DNA of 64,000 nt from Delphinus delphis (lineage: Eukaryota > Chordata > Mammalia > Artiodactyla > Delphinidae): the NCBI RefSeq assembly GCF_949987515.2, contig NC_082689.1, positions 104,942,957 to 105,006,956 of the forward strand, read 5' to 3'. The notes below the pieces were generated by a model that was not told the DNA's origin, did no database searches, and worked only from the letters and a program-made list of their open reading frames with translations. A program made the position numbers and the translations under genes. This document shows positions 34,440-45,877 of the stretch, in pieces. Position 1 is the first letter of the stretch. Every line of letters begins with the position of its first letter.

Positions 34440-35115
34440 TTTTCATTTGAATCATTTCAGTCATATAAAAAGGACAGACATTAATATAAAAATAAGCCAA
34501 GTTTACCACTCTGAGTTAGGAAATGTCAACATTTTTCTGTATTTGTTTCATATTATTTTTGTTTGTAGGAATAAAAGCTTCAGGTACACTTGAAGCCGCT
34601 CAACCTTCCCTTTTGCCAGAAGTAACAATTTTACTGAGGTTGATATGTGGCCTTCTGTAGCTGCTTTATTCCTTACAACATATATTTATGTCTATAAAAA
34701 AGTCTAGTAATACTTTATGTGGTTTTTCATATCTGACATTGTCCAATATGCCCCTTTGCAACTTTTCACATTGTTATGTTTGTGATATATCAATGTTGAT
34801 ACATGTATATATAATTTATTTATCTGTGCTTCATTTAATTTGTTATTTTAAACTGATGGATTGAAAGAAGAGCAACAACTTAATTATTTTTTCTCCTCTG
34901 GTAGGCATTTTAATTTCCTGTAATTATTTCCTATTATCAACAGTTCTGAAAAGAACACTGTGTTACATGTCTCCTTGTGCAAGTATTTAAGAGTCTAAGA
35001 TAGCTAACTAATAGTGGTATTACTGAAGTGTAAGGTATGTACTTAAAATTTATGAGACAGTGCTCCAAGTCTCTCCAAACTGGTTGTGCCTTTTGTATGC
35101 CATGTTAGACAAGTA
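34440..35115 (-). mobile_element. Old L1M fragment (minus)
   Basis: Antisense L1M: 'tatatcaatgttgatacatgtatatataatttatt', 'cagttctgaaaagaacactgtgttacatgtctccttgtgcaag', 'gtggtattactgaagtgtaaggtatg', 'gctccaagtctctccaaactggttgtgcc'. Highly decayed. Confidence 0.68.
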
Positions 35116-36554
35116 TTTGCATGTACTTGTCCAATTGCCAGCTAGTCAGGTTCCAGATCATCATTCAGAGCCTGGCAGAAGACAAGTCACATTTTCCAGC
35201 TGAAAGGGATACTGTGTTCTCTGCTGTCCTTGGTTTTTCCCTGTCTGAATGGTGCAACTACTCAAGTCATAGCACCCTATAAAGTCTATCTATTGTTTTT
35301 ATTTGCTACTCTTTGCTTTTCCTGTTACTGAAATAAGGGGTGGGATTTGCTACGTGGCCTTCCTCCTTGAATATTTGCTACATATAGTCCCATGCACACC
35401 TGCGATAGTCGGCAAAATGCAGTCAGTAGCAGAGGAAGTATTTGCTTTCAAATCTCCTTGAAAGATTGATAAAGATTACTGGGTCATAGTCCTACTGTCT
35501 GTTTGAATTGAACAACAGACAAGATGTAGGGGTATTTTGAGTAGACTATTTGGTATCAATTCACATGCTAAAGAGACTAAAAAATGTGAATTGCACAAAT
35601 ATTGCAGGAGTCCTTTAGGCATTGGAGGTTCACTAACCAGAGGCCAGAATCCATTCGAACATCAAGCATCAGTGTCTCATTTCCTCAACTTTACTCCAGA
35701 CAGAAGATGCAAAATGAATCCTACAGGTGGTTATTTGAGGGAAACTATATCAAAACTATTTAATTCTGATTGCATTCCTGCTTGATAAATCATATATTTA
35801 CTCTTTCAACAAATTAACCTCTTGCCTATCAAAGAAGGAAGTTGCATTGTGTTTGAGTTGCGTAGTCTGGGAGAAGCTAACCTTCTTTTCCATTACTGAT
35901 CCATCAGCTCTCACTAGGTGGTATGGAAAGAGAAGACCTACAATTGCAGTCAATCTCAGGAGAGCTGGGATCAGGCTCTGCCACACAGAGCCACATAGTG
36001 TTGGTAAGAAGGATGCGTTTCCCCTAGATGACTGCTGTATTGTTCAGGGTGAATGACTTAGAGGAACCTGGGCTGGGTTTTGGCCCTTTAATCCCCTCAT
36101 CAGGGCAGTCCATTGCAGTGAGCACCCTGTCTGGCCATCCGCTGCATCTCTGTCTGCAAACAGGTGGTTACCTTTGATTACTGTGTTATTCCACAGAGGG
36201 ATTTGGGAAGGAACAGTGTGAGATGTGAACTCAGATTTCCAACTTAGAATGCTCTCCAATACGTCTACATCTTTCCTACAAATACTTTTAAGTTCCAGGG
36301 AATTAAAATGCAGGTAAGTAACTGTATGTCCTATTTTGTTTGTTTGTATTGTATCAGTTCCATTTTTAAAATGTCATTATATTTTAATAAGTGCAAATCT
36401 TTGGCTGCATATTTTGTTGAATGATAGATATTCATCATAAGGCCTATCAGAGTTCTGTTTTTCAGACACTTATTTCCAACATTTTTTATCTCAGCATGTA
36501 ATGTTCCCGTAAACATTTATGTGTGTAAATCTTGGTCTGCTTTTCAGATTGCTT
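35116..36554. other. Unassigned stretch, no gene seen
   Basis: About 1.4 kb without a recognised repeat. Overlapping frames of 60-82 codons on both strands carry no domain. Confidence 0.4.
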
Positions 36555-36645
36555 CCTCATTCATTCATTTTTACATATATGTATATATTGTATCTATTAT
36601 GTGTCAGAGACTGTTCTGAATGCTTTTGATATATGGGTAACAAGT
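36555..36645 (-). mobile_element. L2 3' terminus (minus, possible)
   Basis: 'cattcattcatttttacatat...gtatctattatgtgtcagagactgttctgaatgcttttg' follows the antisense L2 end. Confidence 0.5.
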
Positions 36646-36949
36646 ATTTGAAGGGAACTCTAGGATTTCAGAAATGTAAACATTTCAAGGTTCTTTATAA
36701 ATACGAGCAAATTTACACGCATAGTTTTCAAGTTACAGATGGTCTTCAAGCACCAAACATTTTGAGGACTAGTGTCTGATCTGTTGGAACTTGAAATGCC
36801 AAGACCCATCCTTTCTTTGCTCCAGAGCTCAATATATTACAAAATACTTTAAAAAAACTGATGACCAAATAGGGGGTAGCAATATAAGCTTTACTGAGAT
36901 AAAATGACTGCAGAGCATAACTGTAACCTGAGGTCCACACTGCCTGTTT

Positions 36950-37240
36950 CTAGTTCCTCCCCATTGAAGAAAAAGGCCTAAGCAGAGGCAGCTGAAGAAG
37001 CTGGGCCAGAAAGAACAGATCCCTCCCCAGCCTAAATATAGACCAGAAGCTCAGAAGGCCATGGCAGCTCCAATTACCCACGAAACAAGTAACAAAAGAC
37101 GAGGTGCAACTTGTGCACAGAAATCCTATGTACCCTTACCAGGACCCTGGGCATGTCAGGCCCTCCCCAGCCAGATTACCTATACCCCTTTCCAGCTTCC
37201 TCCCCTCAGAGAGAGAATAAATGGGCTTATCTTCTGAAAG
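36950..37240 (+). other. GC-richer block with AATAAA, possible LTR remnant
   Basis: Richer in G+C than its surroundings, with 'cctccccagcctaaatatagacc' and an AATAAA at 37218-37223 near its 3' side. The layout resembles an LTR but I could not name a family. Low support. Confidence 0.3.
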
Positions 37241-37339
37241 AAACGTGATAGAGAAAATTTAAGGGTAGTTCTTTTAGAAATACTCCATGAGAGCTACAGG
37301 GAGCAGTATGTTTTTTCAGGAAGAGCAAGATATCAAAGG

Positions 37340-37465
37340 CTTTCATTCCTGGACACTTATTGACTACGTAACATTAGACAATCTACTTAAATTATCTGAA
37401 CCTCAAGCAGTGAGGGTATGATACCCATTTCATAGTACTACTGCATAAATTAAAAGAAGTATTAT
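37340..37465 (+). mobile_element. MIR fragment (plus)
   Basis: 'cacttattgactacgtaacattagacaatctacttaaattatctgaacctcaag' and 'gggtatgatacccatttcatagtactactgcataaattaaaag' follow the MIR core. Confidence 0.62.
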
Positions 37466-38393
37466 TGCTGAGTAACTTCTCCTCCCTGTGGAGTTGTCAA
37501 TTCATCGACAGGGAAAAAAGTCAAAACAGTTGTTTAATATATTACCTCATTGACTATTACAGCTACAGAGGTCATAGTGGTGAAATTGGAAATGCTGTAT
37601 AGACGTTCTCATTATTAACCCAGAGTTTATTGAACTTAATGGCTCTTCTAGTCCCAAATGACATAGATCAACCACACATAATTCTATGAGCTTGCTTATT
37701 TTATTTATATGTAAGATTAACAGATTTCTTACTTGATAGGCTTTGGAGAGGTGTGTTAGCTGTTGATTTTGGTAGCTGTGTAAACAATGGTTCTAATTTC
37801 TCCACGTCCTTGGCAATACTTGTTATTTTCCTTTGTTCTGACTCTGGCCAACCTAGTGGGTATAAAGTGACACTTTGTTGTGGTTTTGATTTGCATTTCT
37901 CTAAAGATTAAAAATAAGAGCACATCTTCTTTGGGAAAATGTCTATCTCAGTCCTTTACCCATTTAAAAATTTGATTGTTGTCGTTGAGTTCTTTATATA
38001 TTCTGGATGCAAGTCCCTTACCAAATATATGATTTGCAAACATACTCTCCCATGATCTCGGTTGCCTTTTCAGTCTTCTGTTAGTTTCTTTTGATGCACA
38101 AAACTTTAAGTTTTTATGAGGCACGATTTATCTTTTTTGTTGTTGCTGCTTACACTTTTGATGTCATATCTAAGAAATCATTGTCAAGTTCAAGGTTATA
38201 AAGCTTTATAGGTTTAGCTTTTACATTTGCTCTCTACTCATATTTCAGTTCCTTTGGCATATGATGTGAAGTAAGGGTCCAACTTTATTCTTTTGCAAGT
38301 GGATATCCAGTTATCCAAGCATCGCTTGTTGAAGAGGCTGTTCTGTATTCATTGAATCACCTTGGCACCCTCATCAAAAATCAAATGGTAATA

Positions 38394-38612
38394 CAGTTGA
38401 CCCTTGAACAACATAGAGGTTAGAGGACACTGACCCTCTACATAGCGGAAAATTTGCATATAACTTTACAGTCAGCCCTCTGTATCTGTGGTTCCACATC
38501 TGGGAATTCAAACAACCTCGGATTATGAAGAACTATAGTAAGTATTTATTGAAAAAAAATCCATGTAAAAGTGGACCTGCACACTTCAAACCCGTTGTTC
38601 AAGGGTCAACTG
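38394..38612. mobile_element. MER44/Tigger-type non-autonomous DNA transposon
   Basis: Terminal inverted repeats 'cagttgacccttgaacaac' (38394-38412) and 'gttgttcaagggtcaactg' (38594-38612) are perfect complements, flanked by TA duplications at 38392-38393 and 38613-38614. The internal 'gtcagccctctgtatctgtggttcc' matches the family. Too short to encode transposase. It lies inside the antisense L1. Confidence 0.95.
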
Positions 38613-39840
38613 TATATAGAAGGGCAAATTGGAAGTTGATTGTATTCCATTGGTCTATGCTTATGCCAGTACTACACTATTTGATTATTGTACATTAGGA
38701 GTAATTCTAGAAATTAGGTAGTGTGAGTCCTCCAACATGGTTCTTCTTTTCCAGTACTGTCTTGACTATTCAGAGTCCCTTGCAATTCCATATAAATTCT
38801 AAGATTGGCTTTCCCATTTTTTGCAAAAGGGGTCATTGGGATTTTGAAAGGAATTGCTTTGAATCTGTAGATTGCTTTGGGAAGTATTGCATCATAACAA
38901 TCTTCTGTTTTCCAATCCATAAATATGGGATGTCTTTTTATTTATTTAAGTATTTATTGATTTCTTTTAACAATGTTTGTAGTTTTCAGTGTACAAGTCT
39001 TGAACCTTAGTTGAATTTATTCCTAGGCATTTTATTCTTTATGATACTATCATAAATGAAATTGTTTTCTTAATTTCCTTATTGGATTATTCATTTCTAG
39101 TATATAAAAACACAGCACATTTTTGAGTGTTGATCTTGTACCCTTCAAATTGGCTGAATTCATTTACTAACTCTAATATTTTTTGTGTCTTTGGGGCATT
39201 TTCTATATGAAAGACCACATCATTTGCAAACAGTTTTTTCTTCTTCCTTTCCAATGTGGATGGCTTTTATTTCTTTTTCTTGCTTAATTGCTCTATCTGA
39301 AATGTTCAGGATAATGTTGAATAGAATGACAAAACAGGCATACTTTTCTTTTCCCTGATTTTAGGAAAAAAGCTTTCACTTTTTTACCATTGAGCATGAT
39401 ATGAGCTCTGAGTTTTTCATAAATGGCCTTTATCATGTTGAAGAATTAACTTCTACTCATTTTTTTAAATTATAAAATGTGATGGATTTTTTCAAATGCA
39501 TTTTATACATTAATTAAGATGATCATGTGTTTTTTCTTCATTCATTTCAATAATTTTGTATATTACATTTATTAATTTTCATATATTGAACACTCTTTGT
39601 ATTCCTAGGATAAATCTCACTTGTTCATGATACAATCCTTTTAATATATTGTTAGACTCAGTTTGCTAGTATATTTAAAGCACGTTATCATCTATTTGGA
39701 TAAGAGACATTGGACTGTAATTTTGTTTTCTTTTGATGTATTTGACTAGCTTTGGTATCAGAATTACATTGACATAATAGAATGAGTTAGAAACGGTAGC
39801 TCTTACTCTATTTATAAGAGAATTTTAGAGGATTGGTCTT

Positions 39841-40062
39841 CCTTTTTTGAATTTTTAAAAAATATTTATTTATTTGGTTGTGCTGGGTCTTTAATTGCAG
39901 CAGACAAGCTCCTTAGTTGTGACTCGCTGGCTCCTTAGTTGTGGCATGTGAACTTTTAGTTGCAGTATGCACATGGGATCTAGTTTCATGACTAGGGATC
40001 AAACCAGGACCCCCTGCATTGGGAGCATGAAGTCTTAACCACTGCACTACCAGTGAAGTCCC
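39841..40062 (-). mobile_element. CHR-1-type SINE (minus)
   Basis: A tail of T/A at 39841-39875, repeated 'ccttagttgtg' units, then 'gactagggatcaaaccaggacccc' and the head 'ccactgcactaccagtgaagtcc'. A perfect 15-bp target-site duplication 'tagaggattggtctt' sits at 39826-39840 and 40063-40077, inside the L1. Confidence 0.95.
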
Positions 40063-40160
40063 TAGAGGATTGGTCTTAATTCTTTTTAAAATATTTGATA
40101 GAATAGCCCCAGACATTTTTTGGTGGGGAGGTTTTTGGTTACTGATTCAATCGCCTCACA

Positions 40161-40280
40161 TTGAATTGATTCTTGTGTATGGTGTGAGATAGGGGTTCAA
40201 CTTCATTCTTTTGTGGGTGGATATCCAGTTGTTCCTGAACCAGTTCTTGAAAAGACTATTCTACATTTTATGTACCATTT
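40161..40280 (-). mobile_element. Separate L1 ORF2 fragment (minus)
   Basis: 'cttgtgtatggtgtgagataggggttcaacttcattcttttg' and 'gtggatatccagttgttcctgaacc' correspond to the same L1 region already seen at about 38265-38345, in the same direction. So this is another fragment or a rearranged end, not a continuation. Confidence 0.75.
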
Positions 40281-42385
40281 TATCTCATAAGGATGCCCAG
40301 CATCTGAGGCAAGTTGTCTGGAGGATCATAATCCCAAACCAAGTGGGGATAAGTCCCCCATCACATTGTTTTCTGTCAAAGGCTTTTCCTAAACTGAAGA
40401 GAGTTAAGAACTTCTTAGGCCTTTCCTGCTAGTACAGACCTTCCCTAAGACTGTCTTCAGAGGCCTTGAGATGAGCAATGACTTTGGCATGTGATTCTCC
40501 CCCAAACGGGAGAAGGTCAAAATTTTCTTAAGCCACATGCTGCCTCTACTTTTGTCACATCTCAATCACACACAACTTTTCTTATTCCCTTGGTTTTGTT
40601 TTATCTTAACTACTACACTAATATCATAAACATTATCTTTCCATCTCAAAATTTCCTGCTGCATTAGGATTTTGATTTGAGGCTCCTCAGTGCTGGCAGA
40701 GAAAACAGAATCTGGGGGTAGCCACGTGTTTACTCCAGAGTTTTGCCCTTTTGAGTTGAGCCTCCACTTTGGCCTCTGCAGATGGGGCTCTAAGACAAGA
40801 AAGATTGCCTTGGCTGTCCAAAGTCTCCAATAGCATCTTTCCTGTCTCCCCACAAAATTCCTCTTCAAGCCAAGACCAGATTATAGTTTGCTTTGGTTAG
40901 GATCATAAACAGACTTTCTCTCACCCACAATTTGGTTCTCTTTGTTACTAACAGTAGTAGCTAGAACCACATTTGATAACTCAAACCATCAATGTGAGAT
41001 CAGCCCAAACAGCCATGAGACCTGGTGCCTGGGTTCCCTGACTCTTTTTAACTGGAGGTTGAATGCAGCCTTTCTTGGAATTGTCACCTCCCTTTCTCTT
41101 TCTCTTCCTGGTCCCTGCGGCTTGGTTATAAATGGATTCAGCATCCTTCTTGGACTTGGCTGGCTCTCTCTATAGACACACAGGCAGAAGGGCAGGCCCT
41201 TTTTAGGCCTTGAATATGGGTTACCTCAATTTAGCATTTTATCAGAATTCTTCATAGAATTGTACAGATATTAATATTTTAGTGAAAAACTTGCTATTTC
41301 TTTTGAGAATGTTTGTCAAAATTTTGGAAAAATGTATGGGCAATTTTAGGTTAGATTTGGGGAAATTATTGGTTTTCTGTCTATAGCACCATTGCAATAT
41401 TCCTCAAGTTAAGTGTTTTTAGAGTAATAATCTCAATATTTATAAGAGGTGTAAGAGGAATTTAGCAAAAAACAACCACCATTGTGGACATTTTTATCAG
41501 ATGCCCAAGATGTGTCCTTGAAGCTTATCTAAAATCTGTTCAAAGAAATATGATGAATAAGGAGTATAAAGACCTTCAATTGGGAAGATAAGAAATGAAG
41601 ATCATCACCTATGACTGAAGAAGACAGAGTCATCTACTATGGAAGCACCAAGGAAAAGGAAATTTGAATTAGAAGACAATGGGGTTGTCATCGCCTCCTG
41701 TAGAAATTAGCCGCACTGACTAGCAATGATCTGGAAGGAGCAAAATAAACCAGAGTCAACAAATGTGTAAGAGCAAATGTTGTAGTTTTATAAAACAAGT
41801 TGCATTTTTAAAACACATTACATTTGTGAAAACAAATGTTGCTATGTTAGTAACTATTTGTGCCTATTTTTTCTCTTGTATTGTTCAGGGTGTTTTAGTT
41901 TCAAAGCATGACAGCTTTTGACAGCATGGTGAGGGTTGGAGGTCAGAGAGAATGTGCCCAGACCAGGAAGACCAGAGCTGAGGTCTCTGACTTCATTGAG
42001 GGGCCAAACTCCAAGGTGGATGATCAGCAGTTTTGTAAGCAGTATCATTCAAAGGTTGGTGGTAGGTCTGGTTGTGATGCATGAACTTTTGATACGTAAG
42101 GAGCTTCAATTATATAAGAGGCTCAGTCAGCATACAAAGCATATTCACGATGGAACCATAATACGTGTAAGCCTGGAGTGGGGAATCTCTTGTGATAAGT
42201 ACATCACAAGAACATAGAGAAGCAAGTTCCAGTCATTTGAAAGTGTTAAAGCAGGCAGGTAGCTAGATATGAGCAGAGAAAGGAGGGCACGGGCCAGGTG
42301 GCAGGAAACCACACATGTTGGGGTGATCAGTGTCCTGAAGGCAGACAAAGAAAGACGGGAAAAGGAGGGAATCTCTGGCATCCTA
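40281..42385. other. Unassigned 2.1 kb, no gene supported
   Basis: No repeat recognised. The longest frame is 100 codons on the minus strand (40566-40868) with no domain that I know. The plus strand from 40700 to 41160 is pyrimidine-rich. It could be unique DNA, an old untypable element or retrovirus-derived sequence. Confidence 0.4.
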
Positions 42386-43120
42386 ATGTAATTTTTGCTC
42401 ATTATGCTCTCATTACAATAAAATTAGCCTTGCAGATAGGAAGTTCCCATCATGCACCAAGACCATGACCCTTCCAGTAAAGACTAAATAAGGACAGGGG
42501 CTCCCCTCATGACACAGTGGTTAAGAATCTGCCTGCCAATGCAGGGGACATGGGTTTGAGTCCTGGTCCAGGAAGATTCCACATGCCACAGAGCAACTAA
42601 GCCCATGCATCACAACTATTGAGCCTGCACTCTAGAGCCCGTGAGCCACAACTACTGAACCCTGCACGCCACAACTACTACTGAGCCTAGAGCCCGTGCT
42701 CCACAACAAGAGAAGCCACCACAATGAGAAGCCCATGCACTGCAACAAAGAGTAAGCCCTGCTCGCCACAACTAGAGAAAGCCTGCGAACAGCAGCAAAG
42801 ACCCAATGCAGCCAAAAATAAATTAATTAATTAAAAAAAAAAGACTAAATAAGGACAAAAATCCCTCTTCCCCTTGTGAAGGTGGAGCTGAGATGAAAAT
42901 CAGGGAATACAACCCCAAGCCCCCCCTTCCCCAATGAATATTCTGCCCTTTCATTCTATGCCTCACATAACCAGCTTGCCAAAGAAACTCAGGGCAGCTA
43001 CTCACCTGAGCCTGCCCGCTCTCCCCTGGAGAGTGTACTATTGCTTAAATAAATCCTCACTTTACTTTCTTATCCCTGTCACATTTCAGAATTCTTTATG
43101 TGACAAGACAAGAGCCTTTC
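42386..43120 (+). mobile_element. ERV LTR (plus), split by a SINE
   Basis: LTR-like blocks flank the SINE at 42497-42840: 'taaaattagccttgcagataggaagttccc' and 'gaccatgacccttccagtaaag' before it; 'gaaggtggagctgag', 'ctctcccctggagagtgtactattgc' after it. A polyadenylation signal AATAAA (43049-43054) and 'tcctcactttactttc' mark R/U5. Ends approximate; family not named. Confidence 0.6.
42497..42840 (+). mobile_element. CHR-1-type SINE (plus)
   Basis: A tRNA-like head with a B-box-like 'ggtttgagtcc' at 42553-42563 and 'tggttaagaatctgcctg' as A-box region, followed by several 'gcccatgca...cacaactact' units and an (ATTA)n/A tail (42822-42840). Target-site duplication 'aagactaaataaggaca' at 42480-42496 and 42841-42857 (17 bp, perfect), within an LTR. 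Confidence 0.95.
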
Positions 43121-43439
43121 ACTGGGAACAAAAGGATACTTTGTTAGAATTAGGAACAGTGATGTGATTCCAAAAATATAGAGAAGGTTTGGTCAAAAAT
43201 CTATTCCCAGCAAGAATGTGAAACCAGTAGGAGTGGGTAAGTAGAAATCTGAAACTCAAACCAAGGTGTAGAGATTTGGCCATATGGCAGAATGCCCAAA
43301 AGACTGGTGATTCATGGGCACATGTGTGTCCAGAGGTCACCCCAACCACATGAAATGAGAAAACGTTGCTTCCATATTCATAAACAAAGGACGTTTCAGC
43401 CATCAAGCCATCACATTACAGCTGCTCCCAAAGGTGAGC

Positions 43440-43866
43440 ACTGTGGGAGCTCATGATGGAGACAGGATGCCCCCCATCTAGCAGTCAGCCACTGAAGCCA
43501 CCCCTAATGATCCTGAGGAGACTCAGGATGAGAAAGCACAGGATCCTTGCCCCAGAGAGCTGAGGTGCATATCAAAGGAATGATTTCAGTGATCCCAGAC
43601 TCTTACATCTTCCCATACGTAGAGAAGTGCTAAATTCCTTAACCTGAGATGTCTGGTTTTCTTTAACTAACAGTAATCTTTTGATGTTCTGACTACCTGG
43701 TCTTTGTTACAAAAACTCCTATAGATCCTGGCCCTTCCCTTGCCTCTTCGAAGCAGTCCCTCAGAGCATCTGAGATGCTGTCTCCTAGGCTTAAGTCCTC
43801 AGTCTTGTCTACCAAGTAATATATAATTCTCAAGTTTTAGGTTGTATGTTGTTTTTCAGTTGACAC
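43440..43866 (+). mobile_element. ERV1-like solo LTR (plus)
   Basis: From 'tgtgggagctcatgatgg' to 'ttttcagttgaca'. Landmark blocks: 'taatcttttgatgttctgactacctgg', 'aaaactcctatagatcctggcccttccc', 'gaagcagtccctcagagcatctgagatgctgtctcctaggctt'. The polyadenylation region near 43820 is decayed. No internal retroviral sequence is attached. Start uncertain. Confidence 0.65.
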
Positions 43867-44239
43867 TGCCCAACAAATCTCAGAACTGACCAATGAATAG
43901 GGCAGATTTGAGCTTTGTAGCTGACTTTGTACAACATCTTAAGGTTTAGTGTTTTCTAAACTGATTTCCTAAGTTACTTCTTATGGTCAATTAAGCTTAA
44001 AAATGATATATGCAAAATTTCCAACTGACGGATTTATTAAACTTCTATAGTAAGTTAAAACAAACAAACAAGCTTTGTTTACCCCAGCATTTTCTAAATT
44101 TCCTTAAGAAAGGAATCCTTGAAATGTATTTTGGAAAATCCTGCTGTAATCAGCAGATGAGACCCAGCAATCTAATCCAGAGGGTTTCTAGCTCCTCACA
44201 CCCATTGCTAAAAGCATTCACTGCACTCTTTACCTCCCT

Positions 44240-44780
44240 GTTCAGCCCCTGAACTTGGCCCTGAGACCCCATGCACCAAGATTGTGGAAGCATTTTCTTT
44301 CCCAGAGAAGTAGATGTCATTTATCTCTTGTTGACCTTTGCATATATCATTCTCTCAGCCATCACCTACTACCAGATTAACTCCTACTCTCTCTCTCCTT
44401 CTTTTTAAGCTATCACTCCCTCTCAGGAAACTTCACATCACCTCCCTGATCACTCACTACCAAATCTGCATGCAGTGTCACTCTTAGGTGCTCCCCAGCT
44501 CTCTTTCGTTTAGTAGGGATTTATTGAGACTCTATTTTATGCCAGGCTCTTGGGTTACATCAGTGAACAAAACAAAGCATCTGACCTTAGCATCTATCTC
44601 GCTAGATGCCTGTCTTACATACACCTCATTAGATTGTCAAGTATCTACTTTTTTTTTGTCTATCTCTCATGCTTACTCTAGCTTTGTAAGAACAAGATCC
44701 ATCCAATTCTTTCAGTTTTATTCCCAAAACCCAGCATCACTTTTATGATGTTGTAATCATTCAGTAAGTGCTAGTCAATG
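44240..44780 (+). mobile_element. L2 LINE (plus), with L2 minus copy inside
   Basis: 'tttctttcccagagaagtagatg', 'aggaaacttcacatcacctccctgatcactcac' and, after an interruption, 'ctagctttgtaagaacaagatcc', 'cagcatcacttttatgatg', 'agtaagtgctagtc' follow the L2 3' end. 44505-44600 is the opposite orientation ('gtagggatttattgagactctattttatgccagg ... gtgaacaaaacaaagc'). Confidence 0.6.
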
Positions 44781-45204
44781 GCTATGAGAAACAATCATAC
44801 CATTTCTTATTAATTTTTCCTTTTGTTTGTCATAGTTTCAAATATCAAAATCTTATCTGGGAAGCTATCTCTAGGAGGTCAAAATAATTTATAGTGCAAA
44901 TCTCTTCATCAGATCTCAGCAATAATGGAGAGAAGCTCCTGGACTTTACCAAGTTCCCCTTGGTCACCCCTCTGGTTTTTGGCAGTAAAGCCCTCCGCCA
45001 TCTCGTGCTCGTATTTCCTAGAGTAGGAAGGAGGTTGCAATTTTATTAGCTTTTCTAACAACTTTCTACGCAATGTATAATTTTAGTGAATTAAATAAAA
45101 GTAAATGAATTTATGTTGAGATTTTTGTTGACCATGCTCAAGTAGCCTCTGTTCCCTTAAGCTGTCAGTCACCTTGGGCTGGCACAGAATGTAGCAAGAA
45201 CAGA

Positions 45205-45435
45205 GTCCAGATTTTGACCAATTTGAATTAAATCCTCCCTTTTCCCCCGGGATCTGTGACTTTGGGAAACTTACTTAACATTCTTGAGACTTACTATCCT
45301 CATTTGCAAAACAGGAATGACTAAGCTCCTTGCTGACCTCATAGAATTGTGTGAACATTCAAAGAGTGTGGAAGGTGACAGACCTCACACAGTACTGCCT
45401 GACATATAGTAGAAACTCTGTAAATGTTAGTTTCT
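45205..45435 (+). mobile_element. MIR SINE (plus)
   Basis: Most of MIR: 'gatctgtgactttgggaaacttacttaacattcttgag', 'ctcatttgcaaaacaggaatgac', 'ctgacctcatagaattgtgtgaac', 'tgcctgacatatagtagaaactctgtaaatgttag'. Confidence 0.9.
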
Positions 45436-45807
45436 TATTCCTCCCAGGAGGGTGACTTTCCTTTTACGGAAGGGGTGGGGGAAAGAGATATGAGACTGTC
45501 AAATTGTGGTGAGAATGTTAAATGAAGGCATCTTCTTGTGCAGATGTTAGGTCTCCTGTAGTTCAGCCTTAATTATTCAGAGGACTGAGCTGGGGGAACT
45601 GGAGGTAAATGTATCATTTAGAAAAGTTATCTGCTTAATCTACAGGGGTTCTTTCACTTGCTTCAGGCTGTAATTAAGACTTGTCTGAATATACACTAGT
45701 ATTGTAATCGAGGTACAAGAGGAAGAAGATGAAATGCAGGAAAAACAGAGCTTCCAGCTTTCTTCTGAGTGAAAGATTGCTCACTTTGGAGAACAGAGTG
45801 AGCCTTC
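45436..45807. other. No gene seen
   Basis: Unassigned sequence leading to the micro L1 insertion. Confidence 0.35.
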
Positions 45808-45822
45808 AAAAAGTGCTTACCA

Positions 45823-45862
45823 TGTAAAGCAATTATACTCCAATAAAGATGCTAAAAAAAAA
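45823..45862 (+). mobile_element. Micro L1 insertion (about 40 bp)
   Basis: The last roughly 30 bases of a young L1, 'gcaattatactccaataa' plus 'agatgct', and an A-run. A perfect 15-bp target-site duplication 'aaaaagtgcttacca' lies at 45808-45822 and 45863-45877. It is a complete but extremely truncated retrotransposition event. Confidence 0.97.
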
Positions 45863-45877
45863 AAAAAGTGCTTACCA

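Larger units (their letters stand above)
37760..40160 (-). mobile_element. Old L1 ORF2 (minus), interrupted twice
   Basis: Antisense L1 from 'ggttctaatttctccacgtccttggcaatacttgttattttcc' through 'gttgtggttttgatttgcatttctc', 'gtggatatccagttatccaagc', 'ctttgggaagtattgcatcataac', 'tttgcaaacag', to the RT region 'tatttgatagaatagcccc...gatt' near 40150. A DNA transposon (38394-38612) and a SINE (39841-40062) were inserted later. No open frame remains. Confidence 0.88.

Noticed and set aside
42497..42570. A tRNA gene
   Set aside because: The A/B-box-like sequence belongs to the tRNA-derived head of a CHR SINE. No cloverleaf is preserved and a retroposon tail follows.
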